Shown here: in pieces, positions 34,981-43,940 of the stretch
Layout of the letters: the number at the start of each line of letters is the position of its first letter
Numbering within the stretch: position 1 is the stretch's first letter
From: JAJDXO01 sp965221855
GTDB taxonomy: Bacteria > Pseudomonadota > Alphaproteobacteria > Rhodospirillales > UBA2165
Assembly (NCBI GenBank): GCA_965221855.1
Contig: CBDCSV010000006.1
Coordinates: forward strand, 620,001-684,000
Reading direction: 5' to 3'
DNA length: 64,000 bases
Made by a program: the position numbers and the translations under genes
The notes under the pieces: generated by a model
What the model was told of the DNA's origin: nothing
The model's input: the letters and a program-made list of their open reading frames with translations, nothing else
Databases searched by the model: none

Positions 34981-36507
34981 CTACATCTGCGCCCAGGTTT
35001 GCCAGGGAACGAACTCCGAATCTCCCACGCCAAGCTCCTCGGACTTGGTTTTTTTTCCTGACGCGACGGCGAGCATTTCCCGGAAAATCCGCTCGCCGGT
35101 TTCCTCCATGGTTTCGGCGCCGTCGACGATGGTGCCGCAGTTGATATCCATGTCTTCGATCATATGTTCGTACATGGGCGTATTCGTCGCGAGCTTCATG
35201 GTCGGCACCGGTTTGTTGCCGTAGCACGAACCCCGGCCCGTCGTGAAACAGACCAGGTTGCAGCCGGACGCGACCTCGCCGGTAATCGAGCACGGGTCGT
35301 ATCCCGGGCTGTCCATGAAGGCGAAGCCCTTGGTGGTAATCGGCTGACCATACCGATATACCCCGACCAGATTGGTCGAACCGCCCTTCGCGACGGCGCC
35401 GAGGGACTTTTCCAATATCGTCGTCAATCCGCCGGCCTTGTTGCCGGGTGTGGGGTTGTTGTTCATATGGCTTCCGTGCTTCGAGGCATAGTCCTCCCAC
35501 CACTCGAGCCGTTCGACGAGTTTCTGACCGATGTCCGGGGATACCGCCCGGCGCGTCAGCAGGTGTTCGGCGCCGAAGACTTCGGGCGTTTCGGCGAGCA
35601 CGCCGGAGCCGCCATTCCGAACGACCTTGTCGACCGCAACCCCGAGGGCCGGGTTCGCGGTGATCCCGGAATATCCATCGGAGCCACCGCACTGTAGACC
35701 GACGGTCAGTTCGGACGCCGGAACGGTTTGCCGAACGGCCCGGTTGGCGATGGGAAGCACCTGTTCGAACCAGTCGACCGCCTCCTCGACCGTCTTGCGC
35801 GTTCCGCCTTCATCCTGGATCGTCATGTGGTGGAAGGTGGTCTCGGACGGCTTGCCCATGATCTCCAGCATGCCGGGAATTTGGTTCGCCTCACATCCGA
35901 ACCCGAGCATCAGCACGGAGGCGAAATTGGCGTGCATGGCATGGCCCCAGAGCGTCCGCTGCAACATGCGAAACGCCTCGTCGTCGGTCGCGATGCAGCA
36001 GCCCGCGCCATGGATGATGGGAACGATTCCATCCACGTTGGGATAGTCGTCGAGGAGATTTCCGCGCTCCACTTCCTTTGCAACCATGCGGGCCGTGGTC
36101 GCTGAGCAGTTGACCGATGTCACGATGCCGACGTAGTTCCGCGTACCGACCCGGCCGTCTTCCCGAACGTAGCCCTCGAATGTCGCCCGCTCGGCTTCCG
36201 GCACCATGGCCGTTTCCGTTACGGCTTCGGAAAACGCGTAATCCCGCTCGAACGCGCCCATGGATACGTTGTGAACGTGGACGTGCTCGCCGGGCGCGAT
36301 ATGAGCCGAGGCGAAGCCAATGATCTGGCCGTATTTGACGACCGCCTCTCCCTCCCTGATCGGCGCCGTCGCCATCTTATGACCCCGCACGATGGGCTCG
36401 CGGGCGTTTATTTCCACGGGCTGCACGACGTCTCCCAACCCGACGTCGGCGAGAAGGACGGCGACATTGTCCCCGTCACCAAGTTTGATTGCCGTGTTGT
36501 TAGTCAT
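34981..36507 (-). CDS. UxaA-family sugar-acid dehydratase (altronate dehydratase-like)
   Basis: The 508-residue protein starts at ATG 36507, three bases after the FAH gene. It joins a small N-terminal SAF-like domain (about 1-95, DVVQPVEINAREPIVRGHKMA) to the large UxaA domain. The latter has VREDGRVGTRNYVGIVTSVNC, HGAGCC, LGFGCEANQIPGM, LQCGGSDGYSG and NNNPTPGNKAGGLTTI, with conserved cysteines for metal binding. Family members dehydrate altronate, galactarate, sulfolactate or related 2-hydroxy acids. Given the SDR and FAH genes beside it, dehydration of a deoxy- or pentonic acid such as L-fuconate is a fair inference but not shown. Confidence 0.9.
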   Translation of the reverse strand: MTNNTAIKLGDGDNVAVLLADVGLGDVVQPVEINAREPIVRGHKMATAPIREGEAVVKYGQIIGFASAHIAPGEHVHVHNVSMGAFERDYAFSEAVTETAMVPEAERATFEGYVREDGRVGTRNYVGIVTSVNCSATTARMVAKEVERGNLLDDYPNVDGIVPIIHGAGCCIATDDEAFRMLQRTLWGHAMHANFASVLMLGFGCEANQIPGMLEIMGKPSETTFHHMTIQDEGGTRKTVEEAVDWFEQVLPIANRAVRQTVPASELTVGLQCGGSDGYSGITANPALGVAVDKVVRNGGSGVLAETPEVFGAEHLLTRRAVSPDIGQKLVERLEWWEDYASKHGSHMNNNPTPGNKAGGLTTILEKSLGAVAKGGSTNLVGVYRYGQPITTKGFAFMDSPGYDPCSITGEVASGCNLVCFTTGRGSCYGNKPVPTMKLATNTPMYEHMIEDMDINCGTIVDGAETMEETGERIFREMLAVASGKKTKSEELGVGDSEFVPWQTWAQM

Positions 36508-36509
36508 CT

Positions 36510-37376
36510 TCAAACCCGCTCCGAAAGTTGCGCCGGGCGGCTTTCGTCGACGACGACCTGCCGTTGCCGCCCCAAACCGTCGATATGAAGCTCCATGACG
36601 TCACCAGCGCTCAAGTACTGCGGCGGTGTCATGCCCATGCCGACGCCCGGCGGCGTGCCGGTGGAGATCACGTCGCCCGGGTGGAGGGTGAACAGCCGGC
36701 TGAGATAGGAGACGAGGAATGGAACGCCGGATATCATGGTCCTCGTCGAGCCTTGCTGCATGCGATCGCCGTTGACGTCCAGCCACATGGAGAGATCGTG
36801 AGGATCGGCAATCTCATCCCTGGTCACGACGTAAGGACCGATGGGGCCGAAGGTGTCGCACGATTTCCCCTTGGTCCATTGGCCTTCGTGTTCGTGCTGG
36901 AAGGCCCGTTCCGAGACATCGTTTACGATGCAATATCCCGCGACGTGTCGAAACGCGTCCTCCTCGGAGACGTTCTTGGCGGTCCGCCCCATGACAATGC
37001 CGAGCTCGAGCTCCCAGTCGAGTTTTTCGGCCCCCTGAGGTCTCACGACATCGTCATTGGGTCCTGAAATCGCCGAATTGGCCTTCAGGAACACCACTGG
37101 CTCACTCGGGATCGGGCTGTTGGTTTCCGCCGCGTGGTCGGAGTAGTTCACGCCGATGCAAACGAACTTGCCCACGCCGGCGACACAGGGACCAATTCTC
37201 TGCCCGCCTTCAACCGCCGGAAGCGATTCGGGATCCAACCCCTCGAGCACCGAAAGATCCTCCAGCAACTGGCCGTCGATATCCCGGAAATGGGCCGACA
37301 AATCCCGAATGATGCCGTTCCCATCCAGGAGCCCCGGTTTTTCAGCGCCATCGGCGCCGTAACGCAGCAGTTTCAT
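36510..37376 (-). CDS. Fumarylacetoacetate hydrolase family protein (diketo-acid hydrolase type)
   Basis: The 288 residues show the FAH fold: a small N-terminal domain (MKLLRYGADGAEKPGLLDG) and a catalytic C-terminal domain with CIGVNYSDHAAETN, FLKANSAISGPNDDVVRPQ, the metal-binding LDWELELGIVMGR (E-x-E) and ISTGTPPGVGMGM. Close family members hydrolyse 2,4-diketo-3-deoxy-L-fuconate or -rhamnonate, the last step of a non-phosphorylative deoxysugar route. The neighbouring SDR and UxaA genes fit dehydratase, dehydrogenase and hydrolase in one operon. A gentisate-type fumarylpyruvate hydrolase is the main alternative. Confidence 0.9.
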   Translation of the reverse strand: MKLLRYGADGAEKPGLLDGNGIIRDLSAHFRDIDGQLLEDLSVLEGLDPESLPAVEGGQRIGPCVAGVGKFVCIGVNYSDHAAETNSPIPSEPVVFLKANSAISGPNDDVVRPQGAEKLDWELELGIVMGRTAKNVSEEDAFRHVAGYCIVNDVSERAFQHEHEGQWTKGKSCDTFGPIGPYVVTRDEIADPHDLSMWLDVNGDRMQQGSTRTMISGVPFLVSYLSRLFTLHPGDVISTGTPPGVGMGMTPPQYLSAGDVMELHIDGLGRQRQVVVDESRPAQLSERV

Positions 37377-37405
37377 GGTCCGCGGTTTCCTCGGTGTTCG
37401 TTAGA

Positions 37406-38134
37406 TTAGATCGCCCAACCGCCATCGATGATGTGGGTTTGGCCGGTTGTGAAGCCCGATGCATCGCTTGCCAGATAGGTCACCAGGTTTGCGATCTCGT
37501 CCGCCGTGGCGATGCGTCCCATCGGCTGACGCGCGACAAATTCCTCCATCGCCTTCTCGTAGTCGCCCATTGCACGGAGCCGGGCATGCATGGAGGGTGA
37601 GCCGACCGTGCCCGGACATACGGCGTTGCAGCGGATATTCTTGTCGACGAAATCAAGGGCAACGGACTTCGTCATCCCGATCACGGCGGCCTTGGAAGCC
37701 GAATAGGCGAAACGGGATGGAACCCCCTTCAGGCTGGATGCCACCGACGACATGTTGACGATGGACCCGCCACCGGCCTCGATCATTCCCGGCAGAAATG
37801 CCCGGATCATCCTGAACATGGCTTTGGCGTTCAGGTTGAACGAAAAATCCCAGTCCTTCTCTTCGCATTCGAGGATCGAGCCATCGTGGACAAAACCGGC
37901 GCAGTTGAAGAGCACGTCGACCGGTCCGACCTCTTCCGCAATTTCAGAGACGGCTTCGCCGTCCGTGACATCGAGCAGGCGGCGTTCCATGCCCTCCAGG
38001 CTGCCCAGGGCTTCCCGGTTGATATCCGTCGCAATGACGCTGCCGCCGTTTCGAACCATCATTTCCGCGCTGGCCCGGCCAATTCCCTGGCCGGCGGCGG
38101 TCACAAGGCACGTCTTTCCCGTCAGATCGGACAT
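37406..38134 (-). CDS. SDR dehydrogenase, 2-keto-3-deoxy-L-fuconate dehydrogenase/BDH2-like
   Basis: This classical short-chain dehydrogenase has 242 residues from ATG 38134. It has the NAD-binding TAAGQGIG loop (12-19), Asp in IATDINR indicating NAD preference, NMSSVAS with the catalytic serine near 130, and Y144-x3-K148 in AYSASKAA. NCAGFVHDGSILECEEKDWDFSFNLN and ASDASGFTTGQTHIIDGGW are very like the branch that contains human BDH2 and bacterial 2-keto-3-deoxy-L-fuconate dehydrogenases. Oxidation of a 2-keto-3-deoxy acid would supply the substrate for the FAH enzyme encoded 29 bases downstream. Confidence 0.92.
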   Translation of the reverse strand: MSDLTGKTCLVTAAGQGIGRASAEMMVRNGGSVIATDINREALGSLEGMERRLLDVTDGEAVSEIAEEVGPVDVLFNCAGFVHDGSILECEEKDWDFSFNLNAKAMFRMIRAFLPGMIEAGGGSIVNMSSVASSLKGVPSRFAYSASKAAVIGMTKSVALDFVDKNIRCNAVCPGTVGSPSMHARLRAMGDYEKAMEEFVARQPMGRIATADEIANLVTYLASDASGFTTGQTHIIDGGWAI

Positions 38135-38176
38135 CAATCTCTCTTGTTATTCATCTGGGCTTCGGTCGATCGGGGA

Positions 38177-39454
38177 CTAGCTGTAGAAAACCGACGGCAG
38201 CCACAGTGCGATATCCGGGATGAATGTGATCAGCAGCAATACGATGATGAGCGGAACGAGGAAGGGCATCGTCGCCTTCACACATTGCTCGAACTTGACC
38301 CCGGAAACTTCCGACAAAACGAACAGCACCATCCCGACCGGAGGCGTCAGCAGGCCCAACATGAGATTGAGGACGAGCAGGATGCCCATGTGAACCGGAT
38401 CGATCCCGACCTTCAGGGCGATAGGTATGAGAACCGGCACCAGGATGGTGATCGCGGCGATGGTTTCCATGAACAGGCCGATCACCAAAACAATCGCCAT
38501 CATCATGAGCAGCAGCAGATGCTTGTTGGTCGTCAGGTCCAGCAGCGCATCCCCGAGGATCACCGCGATCTGGTTCGATGTCAGAATCCACGCAAAAATG
38601 GCCGCGCTGGCGACGATCATCAAAATCGCCGCCGAGGTTTCGATCGTATCGATTGTCACACGAACCAGGTGACGCCAGGTAAGCGACCGATAGACGAAAA
38701 GGCCCAGGACAAGCGCGTAGCAAACAGCGGCCACGGCGGCTTCGGTGGGCGTAAAGATGCCGGTCGCGATACCGCCGACGATGATTATCGGCGTCAGAAG
38801 GGGAAGGAAGGCGGTCTTGAACGAGCTCCAAATGTATTTGGGGTCGATCCGTCTGTCCCGCGGGTACTTCCGCACCCGGGCGTACCAGGCCACCATGACC
38901 ATCAATGAAAGAGCCATGACGAGCCCGGGGATCAATCCGGCGGCGAACAGTTCGCCGATGGAGACCGATGCCATCACGCCATAGATCACGAGGGGCAGTG
39001 ACGGCGGGATGATCGGCCCAATGGTCGAAGACGCCGCCGTCACGCCGACGGAGAAGTCGGTATCGTATCCGGCCTGGCGCATCGCCTTGATCTCGACGTT
39101 GCCGAGGCCGCCGGCGTCAGCCACCGCGGCGCCCGACATGCCGGCGAAGATCACGCTCGCACCTACATTCACATGGCCCAGGCCCCCCGGCAGCCACCCG
39201 ACCAGAGCCCGTGCGAAGGCGAATATTTTTGTCGTAATGCCGCCGGTGTTCATCAGGTGGCCGGCGAGCACGAAGAACGGGATCGCCAGCAGCGGAAAGC
39301 TGTCAATTCCGCCGATCATCGTGTGGATGAGCAGAACGTCGGGGAGGCCCTTCAGCATGATATAGACCAATGACGCACCGCCCAACGCGACGGCAACCGG
39401 CACACCGAACAAAAGCATGCCGAACAAAAGAATGAATAGGATCGTAAGTTCCAT
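38177..39454 (-). CDS. TRAP transporter large permease DctM (system 3)
   Basis: The 425-residue membrane protein has about twelve helices and DctM hallmarks: LPGGLGHVNVGASVIFAGMSGAAVADAGG, IGPIIPPSLPLVIYG, AYVTPTE-like GIFTPTEAAVAAV, and GLLTPPVGMVLFVLSEV near the end. The start abuts the DctQ stop with no gap, so translation is coupled. Forty bases separate it from the SDR gene. The matching receptor gene is broken, so unless another receptor serves this permease the system should be inactive. Confidence 0.93.
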   Translation of the reverse strand: MELTILFILLFGMLLFGVPVAVALGGASLVYIMLKGLPDVLLIHTMIGGIDSFPLLAIPFFVLAGHLMNTGGITTKIFAFARALVGWLPGGLGHVNVGASVIFAGMSGAAVADAGGLGNVEIKAMRQAGYDTDFSVGVTAASSTIGPIIPPSLPLVIYGVMASVSIGELFAAGLIPGLVMALSLMVMVAWYARVRKYPRDRRIDPKYIWSSFKTAFLPLLTPIIIVGGIATGIFTPTEAAVAAVCYALVLGLFVYRSLTWRHLVRVTIDTIETSAAILMIVASAAIFAWILTSNQIAVILGDALLDLTTNKHLLLLMMMAIVLVIGLFMETIAAITILVPVLIPIALKVGIDPVHMGILLVLNLMLGLLTPPVGMVLFVLSEVSGVKFEQCVKATMPFLVPLIIVLLLITFIPDIALWLPSVFYS

Positions 39455-40012
39455 CTAGCTGCCCCCCACTTCGCCTTCCAGGCGTGAGCGCGCGACGTCA
39501 TCCGAGGACGTGCGCAGCGTTTTCACGAAATTTGCGATCGCGAACGCGGCCATCAGGAAGCAGCCGGCAGAGACGAAGTAGTAGATGATGGCCTTCGGCA
39601 GCTCGATCGAGACCATGTTCGATTTGGTCCGCTCGGCAAGCTCGATGGCGAGCCAGCCGCAGTAGGACCAGAAAACGACGACAATCAGTTCCGCAAGGAC
39701 CACGAGCGGCTTGATGGCGCCCGCCGGAATGTAATGGAAGGCGAACTCCAGAAAGATGTGTTTGCCTTTCCGGACGCAGGTAATGCCCCCGACAAACCCA
39801 AGCAAAATGAGGAAATATCGGGCTATCTCTTCGGTCCAGCCGAGGCTGTCGTTCAAGACGTAGCGCGTGAAGAACTGCAACGCGACAATGAAGAAGAGAA
39901 TGGAGAATATCGCGATAACGGGAATATCGAAGGAGCGGACGTCGGAAATGTCGTTGCTTACCTCTTCGATCTCTCCCACCATCGAATCGATTTCGTCGTG
40001 CTGATCAGACAT
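39455..40012 (-). CDS. TRAP transporter small permease DctQ (system 3)
   Basis: From ATG 40012 (MSDQHDEIDSMVGEIEE), behind GGAGG, the protein has 185 residues with an acidic N terminus and four helices. DSLGWTEEIARYFLILLGFVGGITCVRKGKHI is the DctQ signature. It ends exactly where the DctM gene begins. The truncated receptor gene ends about 75 bases upstream. Confidence 0.9.
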   Translation of the reverse strand: MSDQHDEIDSMVGEIEEVSNDISDVRSFDIPVIAIFSILFFIVALQFFTRYVLNDSLGWTEEIARYFLILLGFVGGITCVRKGKHIFLEFAFHYIPAGAIKPLVVLAELIVVVFWSYCGWLAIELAERTKSNMVSIELPKAIIYYFVSAGCFLMAAFAIANFVKTLRTSSDDVARSRLEGEVGGS

Positions 40013-40086
40013 TTTATTGCCTCCTGTCCGGAGCCCGGCCGGCGACCGCACACGCGGCGGCCGGCCGGAAGCAGGCTGTGGCTAAC

Positions 40087-40410
40087 CTACTTGGCGTCCG
40101 GAATCGCCTGCAGGCGGTTGTACTGTTCCTTGGAGAACGGCAACTTTCCGGCTGTCAAAGCCGGCGCAACCGCCTTGATGAACGGTGCGCGGTCGACCAC
40201 GTTGACCTTCGTGCCCTTCGACCGGAACCAGCCAACAAGATCATTCTCGGACTTCACGATCTGATCGGTCACCCAGTCGGCGGTCTCCTTCAAGACGCCG
40301 ACGAGAGCCGCCTTGTGCTCGGCACTCAACCGTGCGAGCCGAATACCCGAGACCACCGTAAAGGTCGAGTTGGTGATATGGCCCGTCAGGTTGATGTTGC
40401 TTTGAACCAA
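40087..40410 (-). pseudogene. C-terminal remnant of a TRAP substrate-binding protein (system 3)
   Basis: Only about 108 C-terminal residues of a DctP-type receptor remain, beginning VQSNINLTGHITNSTF and continuing with LSAEHKAALVGVLKETADW and a C-terminal FSKEQYNRLQAI. The signal peptide and the first two thirds are missing. Upstream in frame the sequence no longer resembles a receptor and is instead the complement of a methyltransferase fragment. The break is at about 40405-40415. No functional receptor can be made from this locus. Confidence 0.8.
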
Positions 40411-40411
40411 C

Positions 40412-40744
40412 CGGAACGAGCCCCTGCCGGAAGGGCACGACGCGCTGCTCGCCGCCCTGGAGTGGAACTGGCGCCTGCCCTCCATGGAGTCGTGGCCCGA
40501 CGTGCTGTCCATGGTCGAGGACGCGGGCTTCACCGGGATCGAGGCGCAGGATCTCACCAGCGAAGCGCTGCCGTCGACGGACCGGCTCCGGCGGCGGTAC
40601 TCGTTGTTTTCTTTTCTGAATCCGCAAATTCGCGACATGAATCCGGCTTTCCAGGAAGCCATGGATGGATCGGTTTGCTTCGCCCGGGGATTGTCGGATG
40701 GCCTGTTCAAATACCGGCTCATTTCAGCAACGCGCCCCATATGA
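40412..40744 (+). pseudogene. C-terminal remnant of a SAM-dependent methyltransferase-like gene
   Basis: The plus frame is open from the junction at about 40406 to the stop at 40744. It encodes about 110 residues: PLPEGHDALLAALEW, then WRLPSMESWPDVLSMVEDAGFTGIEAQDLT and RLRRRYSLFSFL. This is the typical tail of class I small-molecule methyltransferases, with the AGF and DLT strands after the cofactor domain. The SAM-binding part with its Gly-rich loop is missing, so this is a 5'-truncated gene without an evident promoter. An ATG at 40484 could yield 86 residues, but these would have no catalytic core. Confidence 0.65.
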
Positions 40745-40792
40745 CAGCGGACCGGGCGGCGGTGGATTGGCGGCGAGAATGGCAGGAAAGAA

Positions 40793-40869
40793 TGGTGGGC
40801 CTGGCAGGACTCGAACCTACAACCAGACCGTTATGAGCGGCCGGCTCTAACCAATTGAGCTACAGGCCC
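40793..40869 (-). tRNA. tRNA with CAT anticodon (probably tRNA-Ile2, possibly elongator tRNA-Met)
   Basis: The 77-base gene folds on the minus strand into a full cloverleaf. The acceptor GGGCCTG pairs with CAGGCCC, the D arm is GCTC/GAGC, the anticodon stem is GGCCG/CGGTC with loop CTCATAA, and the T arm is GTAGG/CCTGC around TTCGAGT. A73 and an encoded CCA follow. The CAT anticodon together with a G-C rich acceptor stem resembles the lysidine-modified tRNA-Ile2 more than elongator Met, but sequence alone does not settle it. It lies next to a gene-fragment junction, a place often used by integrating elements. Confidence 0.9.
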
Positions 40870-40955
40870 CACCGAGTTGGCAGAGCTTATACCAAGCGCG
40901 CACGGCCGAATACAGATGCGGATTTGCATGCAATATGGGCAACTCGGCGGCGCCG

Positions 40956-42260
40956 TCACCGGATCATCGTCTCCGGCAGGAGCAGCGCGATTTTGGGAAA
41001 GAGAACAAGCAGCGCCGTGCACACCAGCATGGCCCCCCAGAAGGGGATGACGCCCCTGAAGATTTCCCCCATGGGCACGCCCTCGGCGATCCCCTTGACG
41101 ACGAAGACGTTCAGGCCCAGGGGCGGGCTGATCAAGCTCATCTCCAGCACGACCACGAGGAGCACCCCGAACCAGATGGGATCGAAGCCCATATCGACGA
41201 TCATCGGGAAGACGATGGGGATGGTCAGCACCATGATGGCGAACCCTTCGAGGAAGGTGCCGAGCACGATGTAGCCGAGGATGATCATGATCAGCACGGT
41301 GTTCGGCGCGAGGTTCAGCCCTCCCACCATCTGCGCGAGATCGGCAGGCAGCTGGGTCACGGCAAGGAACGGGTTGAAGATGAAGGCGCCGATCAGGATC
41401 AGGTAGACCATGGCGAAGGTCTTGATGGTCTCCAGCACGCAGAACTTGAGCGCCTCCAGATCGGCCCGGCCGCGCACCACCATCAGCATGAAGGTGAAGA
41501 ACGCGCCGACGGCCGCCGCTTCCACCGGCGTAAACACGCCGAGATAGATTCCGCCCAGCACGACGATGACGATGACCATCAGCGCCGAGGCGCTGCCGAC
41601 CGACGCCATCCGTTCCCGCCAGGCCTGGCGGCCGGCCCGCGGCCCGATGGCCGGATTGAAGCGGGTGAGTATGTAGATGGTCAGCATGAACAGGACGGTG
41701 AGCAGAATGCCCGGCAGCACGCCCGCAAGAAACAACTGCCCGATGGATTCCTCGGTCAGCAGGGCGTAGATGATGAACCCGGTGCTGGGCGGAATGAGGA
41801 TTCCGAGGGTGCCGCCCGCCGCCACACAGCCGGTGGCCAGCCTCGGGTGATACTCGTAGCGCTTCATTTCGGGGAGCGAGACCCGTCCCATGGTGACGGC
41901 GGAGGCGAGGCTGGAGCCCGACACCGCCGCGAAGCCCGCGCAGCCGACGATGGTCGCGGACGCCAGGCCGCCCGGCCAATGGCCGACCAGCGAGCGGGCC
42001 ATGTCGTAAAGCTCGCGGCTCATGCCGGACACCATGGCGAAATTCCCCATCAGCACGAACAGCGCGATGATGCTGAGATCGTAATTGTAGGAAATCTCGA
42101 ACGGGATGGTGCCGAGGAGCGCCAGGGTGGCGTCGACGCCGTTGAGCCAAAAATAGCCGAAGGTGCCGGCGAGCCCCAGCGCGATGCCGATGGGGAACCG
42201 CATGAAGATGAGGACGAACAGGACTCCGAGGGTATAGAGGCCGATAGCGGTGGCGCTCAC
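40956..42260 (-). CDS. TRAP transporter large permease DctM (system 4)
   Basis: The 434-residue protein starts at GTG 42260 one base downstream of the DctQ stop. It has about twelve helices with the DctM motifs WPGGLASATIVGCAGFAAVSGSSLASAVTMG, LGILIPPSTGFIIYA, GIYLGVFTPVEAAAVGA and EMSLISPPLGLNVFVVKG. It is the last gene of operon 3; the tRNA gene follows 86 bases later on the same strand. It imports the compound acted on by the dioxygenase genes at the head of the operon, by inference from linkage. Confidence 0.93.
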   Translation of the reverse strand: MSATAIGLYTLGVLFVLIFMRFPIGIALGLAGTFGYFWLNGVDATLALLGTIPFEISYNYDLSIIALFVLMGNFAMVSGMSRELYDMARSLVGHWPGGLASATIVGCAGFAAVSGSSLASAVTMGRVSLPEMKRYEYHPRLATGCVAAGGTLGILIPPSTGFIIYALLTEESIGQLFLAGVLPGILLTVLFMLTIYILTRFNPAIGPRAGRQAWRERMASVGSASALMVIVIVVLGGIYLGVFTPVEAAAVGAFFTFMLMVVRGRADLEALKFCVLETIKTFAMVYLILIGAFIFNPFLAVTQLPADLAQMVGGLNLAPNTVLIMIILGYIVLGTFLEGFAIMVLTIPIVFPMIVDMGFDPIWFGVLLVVVLEMSLISPPLGLNVFVVKGIAEGVPMGEIFRGVIPFWGAMLVCTALLVLFPKIALLLPETMIR

Positions 42261-42261
42261 G

Positions 42262-42756
42262 TCACTCTCCGCCGGGCGTGCCGGGCTTCTCCTCGGCCGG
42301 GAAGAATATCCTTAAGATCATGACGAAGGCGAACAGCGCCGCGCCGAAAGCGAGGATGTAATAGAACGGATAGAACGGGATCAGCACCAGTTGGGAGGCC
42401 TCGTTGAACTCCCGCACGTCGACGGACTGCACCAGGGTTCGCCACGCGATGACCAGAAAGAACAAGCTGCCCGCCAGGCTGATGAAGCGGTTGAGCAGGC
42501 CCTGAACGCCCCGCCCCATCTTGTTGTAGAAGATGTCGATGGCGACGTGCCCGTTGTGAAAGCCGCAATAGGCGAGGCCCAGAAACACCATCACCAGCAC
42601 GGCGAAGTGGGTGATGTCGAAGACGCCGGTGATGGGGCTATTGAAAAAATATCGTCCGGCCACATCGGCCGTGGTCAGCAGCATCAAGGCGACGAGGATG
42701 ATCCCCGCGATGTATGCCGCCGCCGTAACGGCCAGCCGAGTGGCGCGGACGAGCAT
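42262..42756 (-). CDS. TRAP transporter small permease DctQ (system 4)
   Basis: From ATG 42756 (MLVRATRLAVTAAAYIAG) the protein has 164 residues and four helices, with the DctQ patterns TTADVAGRYFFNSPITGVFDITHFAVLVMVFLG and the short polar loop NGHVAIDIFY. The start is 15 bases after the receptor gene ends and the stop sits one base before the DctM start, so all three are coupled. Confidence 0.88.
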   Translation of the reverse strand: MLVRATRLAVTAAAYIAGIILVALMLLTTADVAGRYFFNSPITGVFDITHFAVLVMVFLGLAYCGFHNGHVAIDIFYNKMGRGVQGLLNRFISLAGSLFFLVIAWRTLVQSVDVREFNEASQLVLIPFYPFYYILAFGAALFAFVMILRIFFPAEEKPGTPGGE

Positions 42757-42770
42757 GGTATTTCGATCGC

Positions 42771-43811
42771 CTATGACGACTTGCCGGTGTAGTCGGCGAC
42801 CATCTGGCCGTAGGGCAGGCCCTGGGCCTCGAAGTCCTTGATCCACTGGGTTTTGGCGGCCTGGAGCCGTTCAACCCATTTCGCCTTCTCGGCGTCGGTC
42901 AACTTGGTGATCGAGGTGTCGGGCCGGTCGGTAATGGTCTTGATGCCGCCGGCGCGGGCGCGTTCATAGGACCGGGCGCCGACGAGGCTGAACTCGGGAC
43001 CGCTGTTCTTGTCGATCACCGCCTTCTGCGCCGGGCTGAGCTTGTCGTAGGCGGCCCGGTTCATGGCGATGATCTGCGGCGAGTAGCCCATGGGCAGATC
43101 GACGATGTAGTGTTTCACCACCTCGGCGAGCTTGAAGCTCCTGACCGTGGAAATGCCGACGATGGCGCCGTCAACCACGCCCTTCTCCAGCGCGCCGTAG
43201 GTCTGCGGCATGGGCATGGCGACCGGGATCGCCCCCAGCGCCTTGATGATCGCGGCCTGGTTGCGGGACGGGGTGCGCAGCTTCAGCCCCTTGAGGTCAT
43301 CGGGGGTGCGGACCACCTTGTTGGTCATGACGACCGGCACGTCGGTGCCCCAGAGGCCCAGCAGTTTCACCCGCTTGTAGTCCTCGGCGATGTGCTTGTC
43401 GTAAATCCGCCACATGGCCTTGGTGGCTTCGACGGAATCCGCGTACTGGAGCGGAATCTCCATCACCAGGGTGCGCGGGAACAGCGTCGAGGTGTAGCCC
43501 GGAAGATGGAACTCGATGTCGGCGATGCCGTTGACCACCCGCTTGAAGGCGCCGGGGGGCTTGCCGCCGATCTGCCCGCCGGGGAAGCCGACGATGTTGA
43601 GGCCGGCGCCGGCGCCGGACAGGGTCTTGCCCCAGGGCACCATCATCCCCGCCCATATGGGATGCTTGGGGCTGGAGAAGAATGCCATCTTGAGATCCTT
43701 GTCGGCGGCCTGCGCCGAACCGGCGAACAGGCCGGCGCCGAACGCGATGACGCCGGCCGCCGACACGGCCAAGGCCGTCCGGCGGGAGAACTTGGGTAGC
43801 GACTTGATCAT
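42771..43811 (-). CDS. TRAP transporter substrate-binding protein DctP (system 4)
   Basis: This periplasmic receptor has 346 residues, with a twin-arginine-like SRRTALAVSAAG at the start of its signal sequence (cleavage near AQAAD). Conserved features are the KHPIWAGMMVPWGKTL opening, GFPGGQIGGKPPGAFKRV, KGLKLRTPSRNQAAIIKALGAIPVAMPMP with the substrate-binding Arg in KLRTPS, and LEKGVVDGAIVG. The similarity of the SRR segment to a Tat signal may mean folded export, which some TRAP receptors use. Operon position after the cupin gene suggests an aromatic acid ligand. Confidence 0.92.
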   Translation of the reverse strand: MIKSLPKFSRRTALAVSAAGVIAFGAGLFAGSAQAADKDLKMAFFSSPKHPIWAGMMVPWGKTLSGAGAGLNIVGFPGGQIGGKPPGAFKRVVNGIADIEFHLPGYTSTLFPRTLVMEIPLQYADSVEATKAMWRIYDKHIAEDYKRVKLLGLWGTDVPVVMTNKVVRTPDDLKGLKLRTPSRNQAAIIKALGAIPVAMPMPQTYGALEKGVVDGAIVGISTVRSFKLAEVVKHYIVDLPMGYSPQIIAMNRAAYDKLSPAQKAVIDKNSGPEFSLVGARSYERARAGGIKTITDRPDTSITKLTDAEKAKWVERLQAAKTQWIKDFEAQGLPYGQMVADYTGKSS

Positions 43812-43940
43812 TTGAACCTCCGTGTTGCAATGTGTTGCCGACCCTCGGGGGTCTTGTTTTCACCTATCTTAAGGGGGTAATCGGCGGGCCGCCAAGCCAC
43901 TTGGGTGGGCGGAATCCCATGTCCAATCGGATATCCCGCA

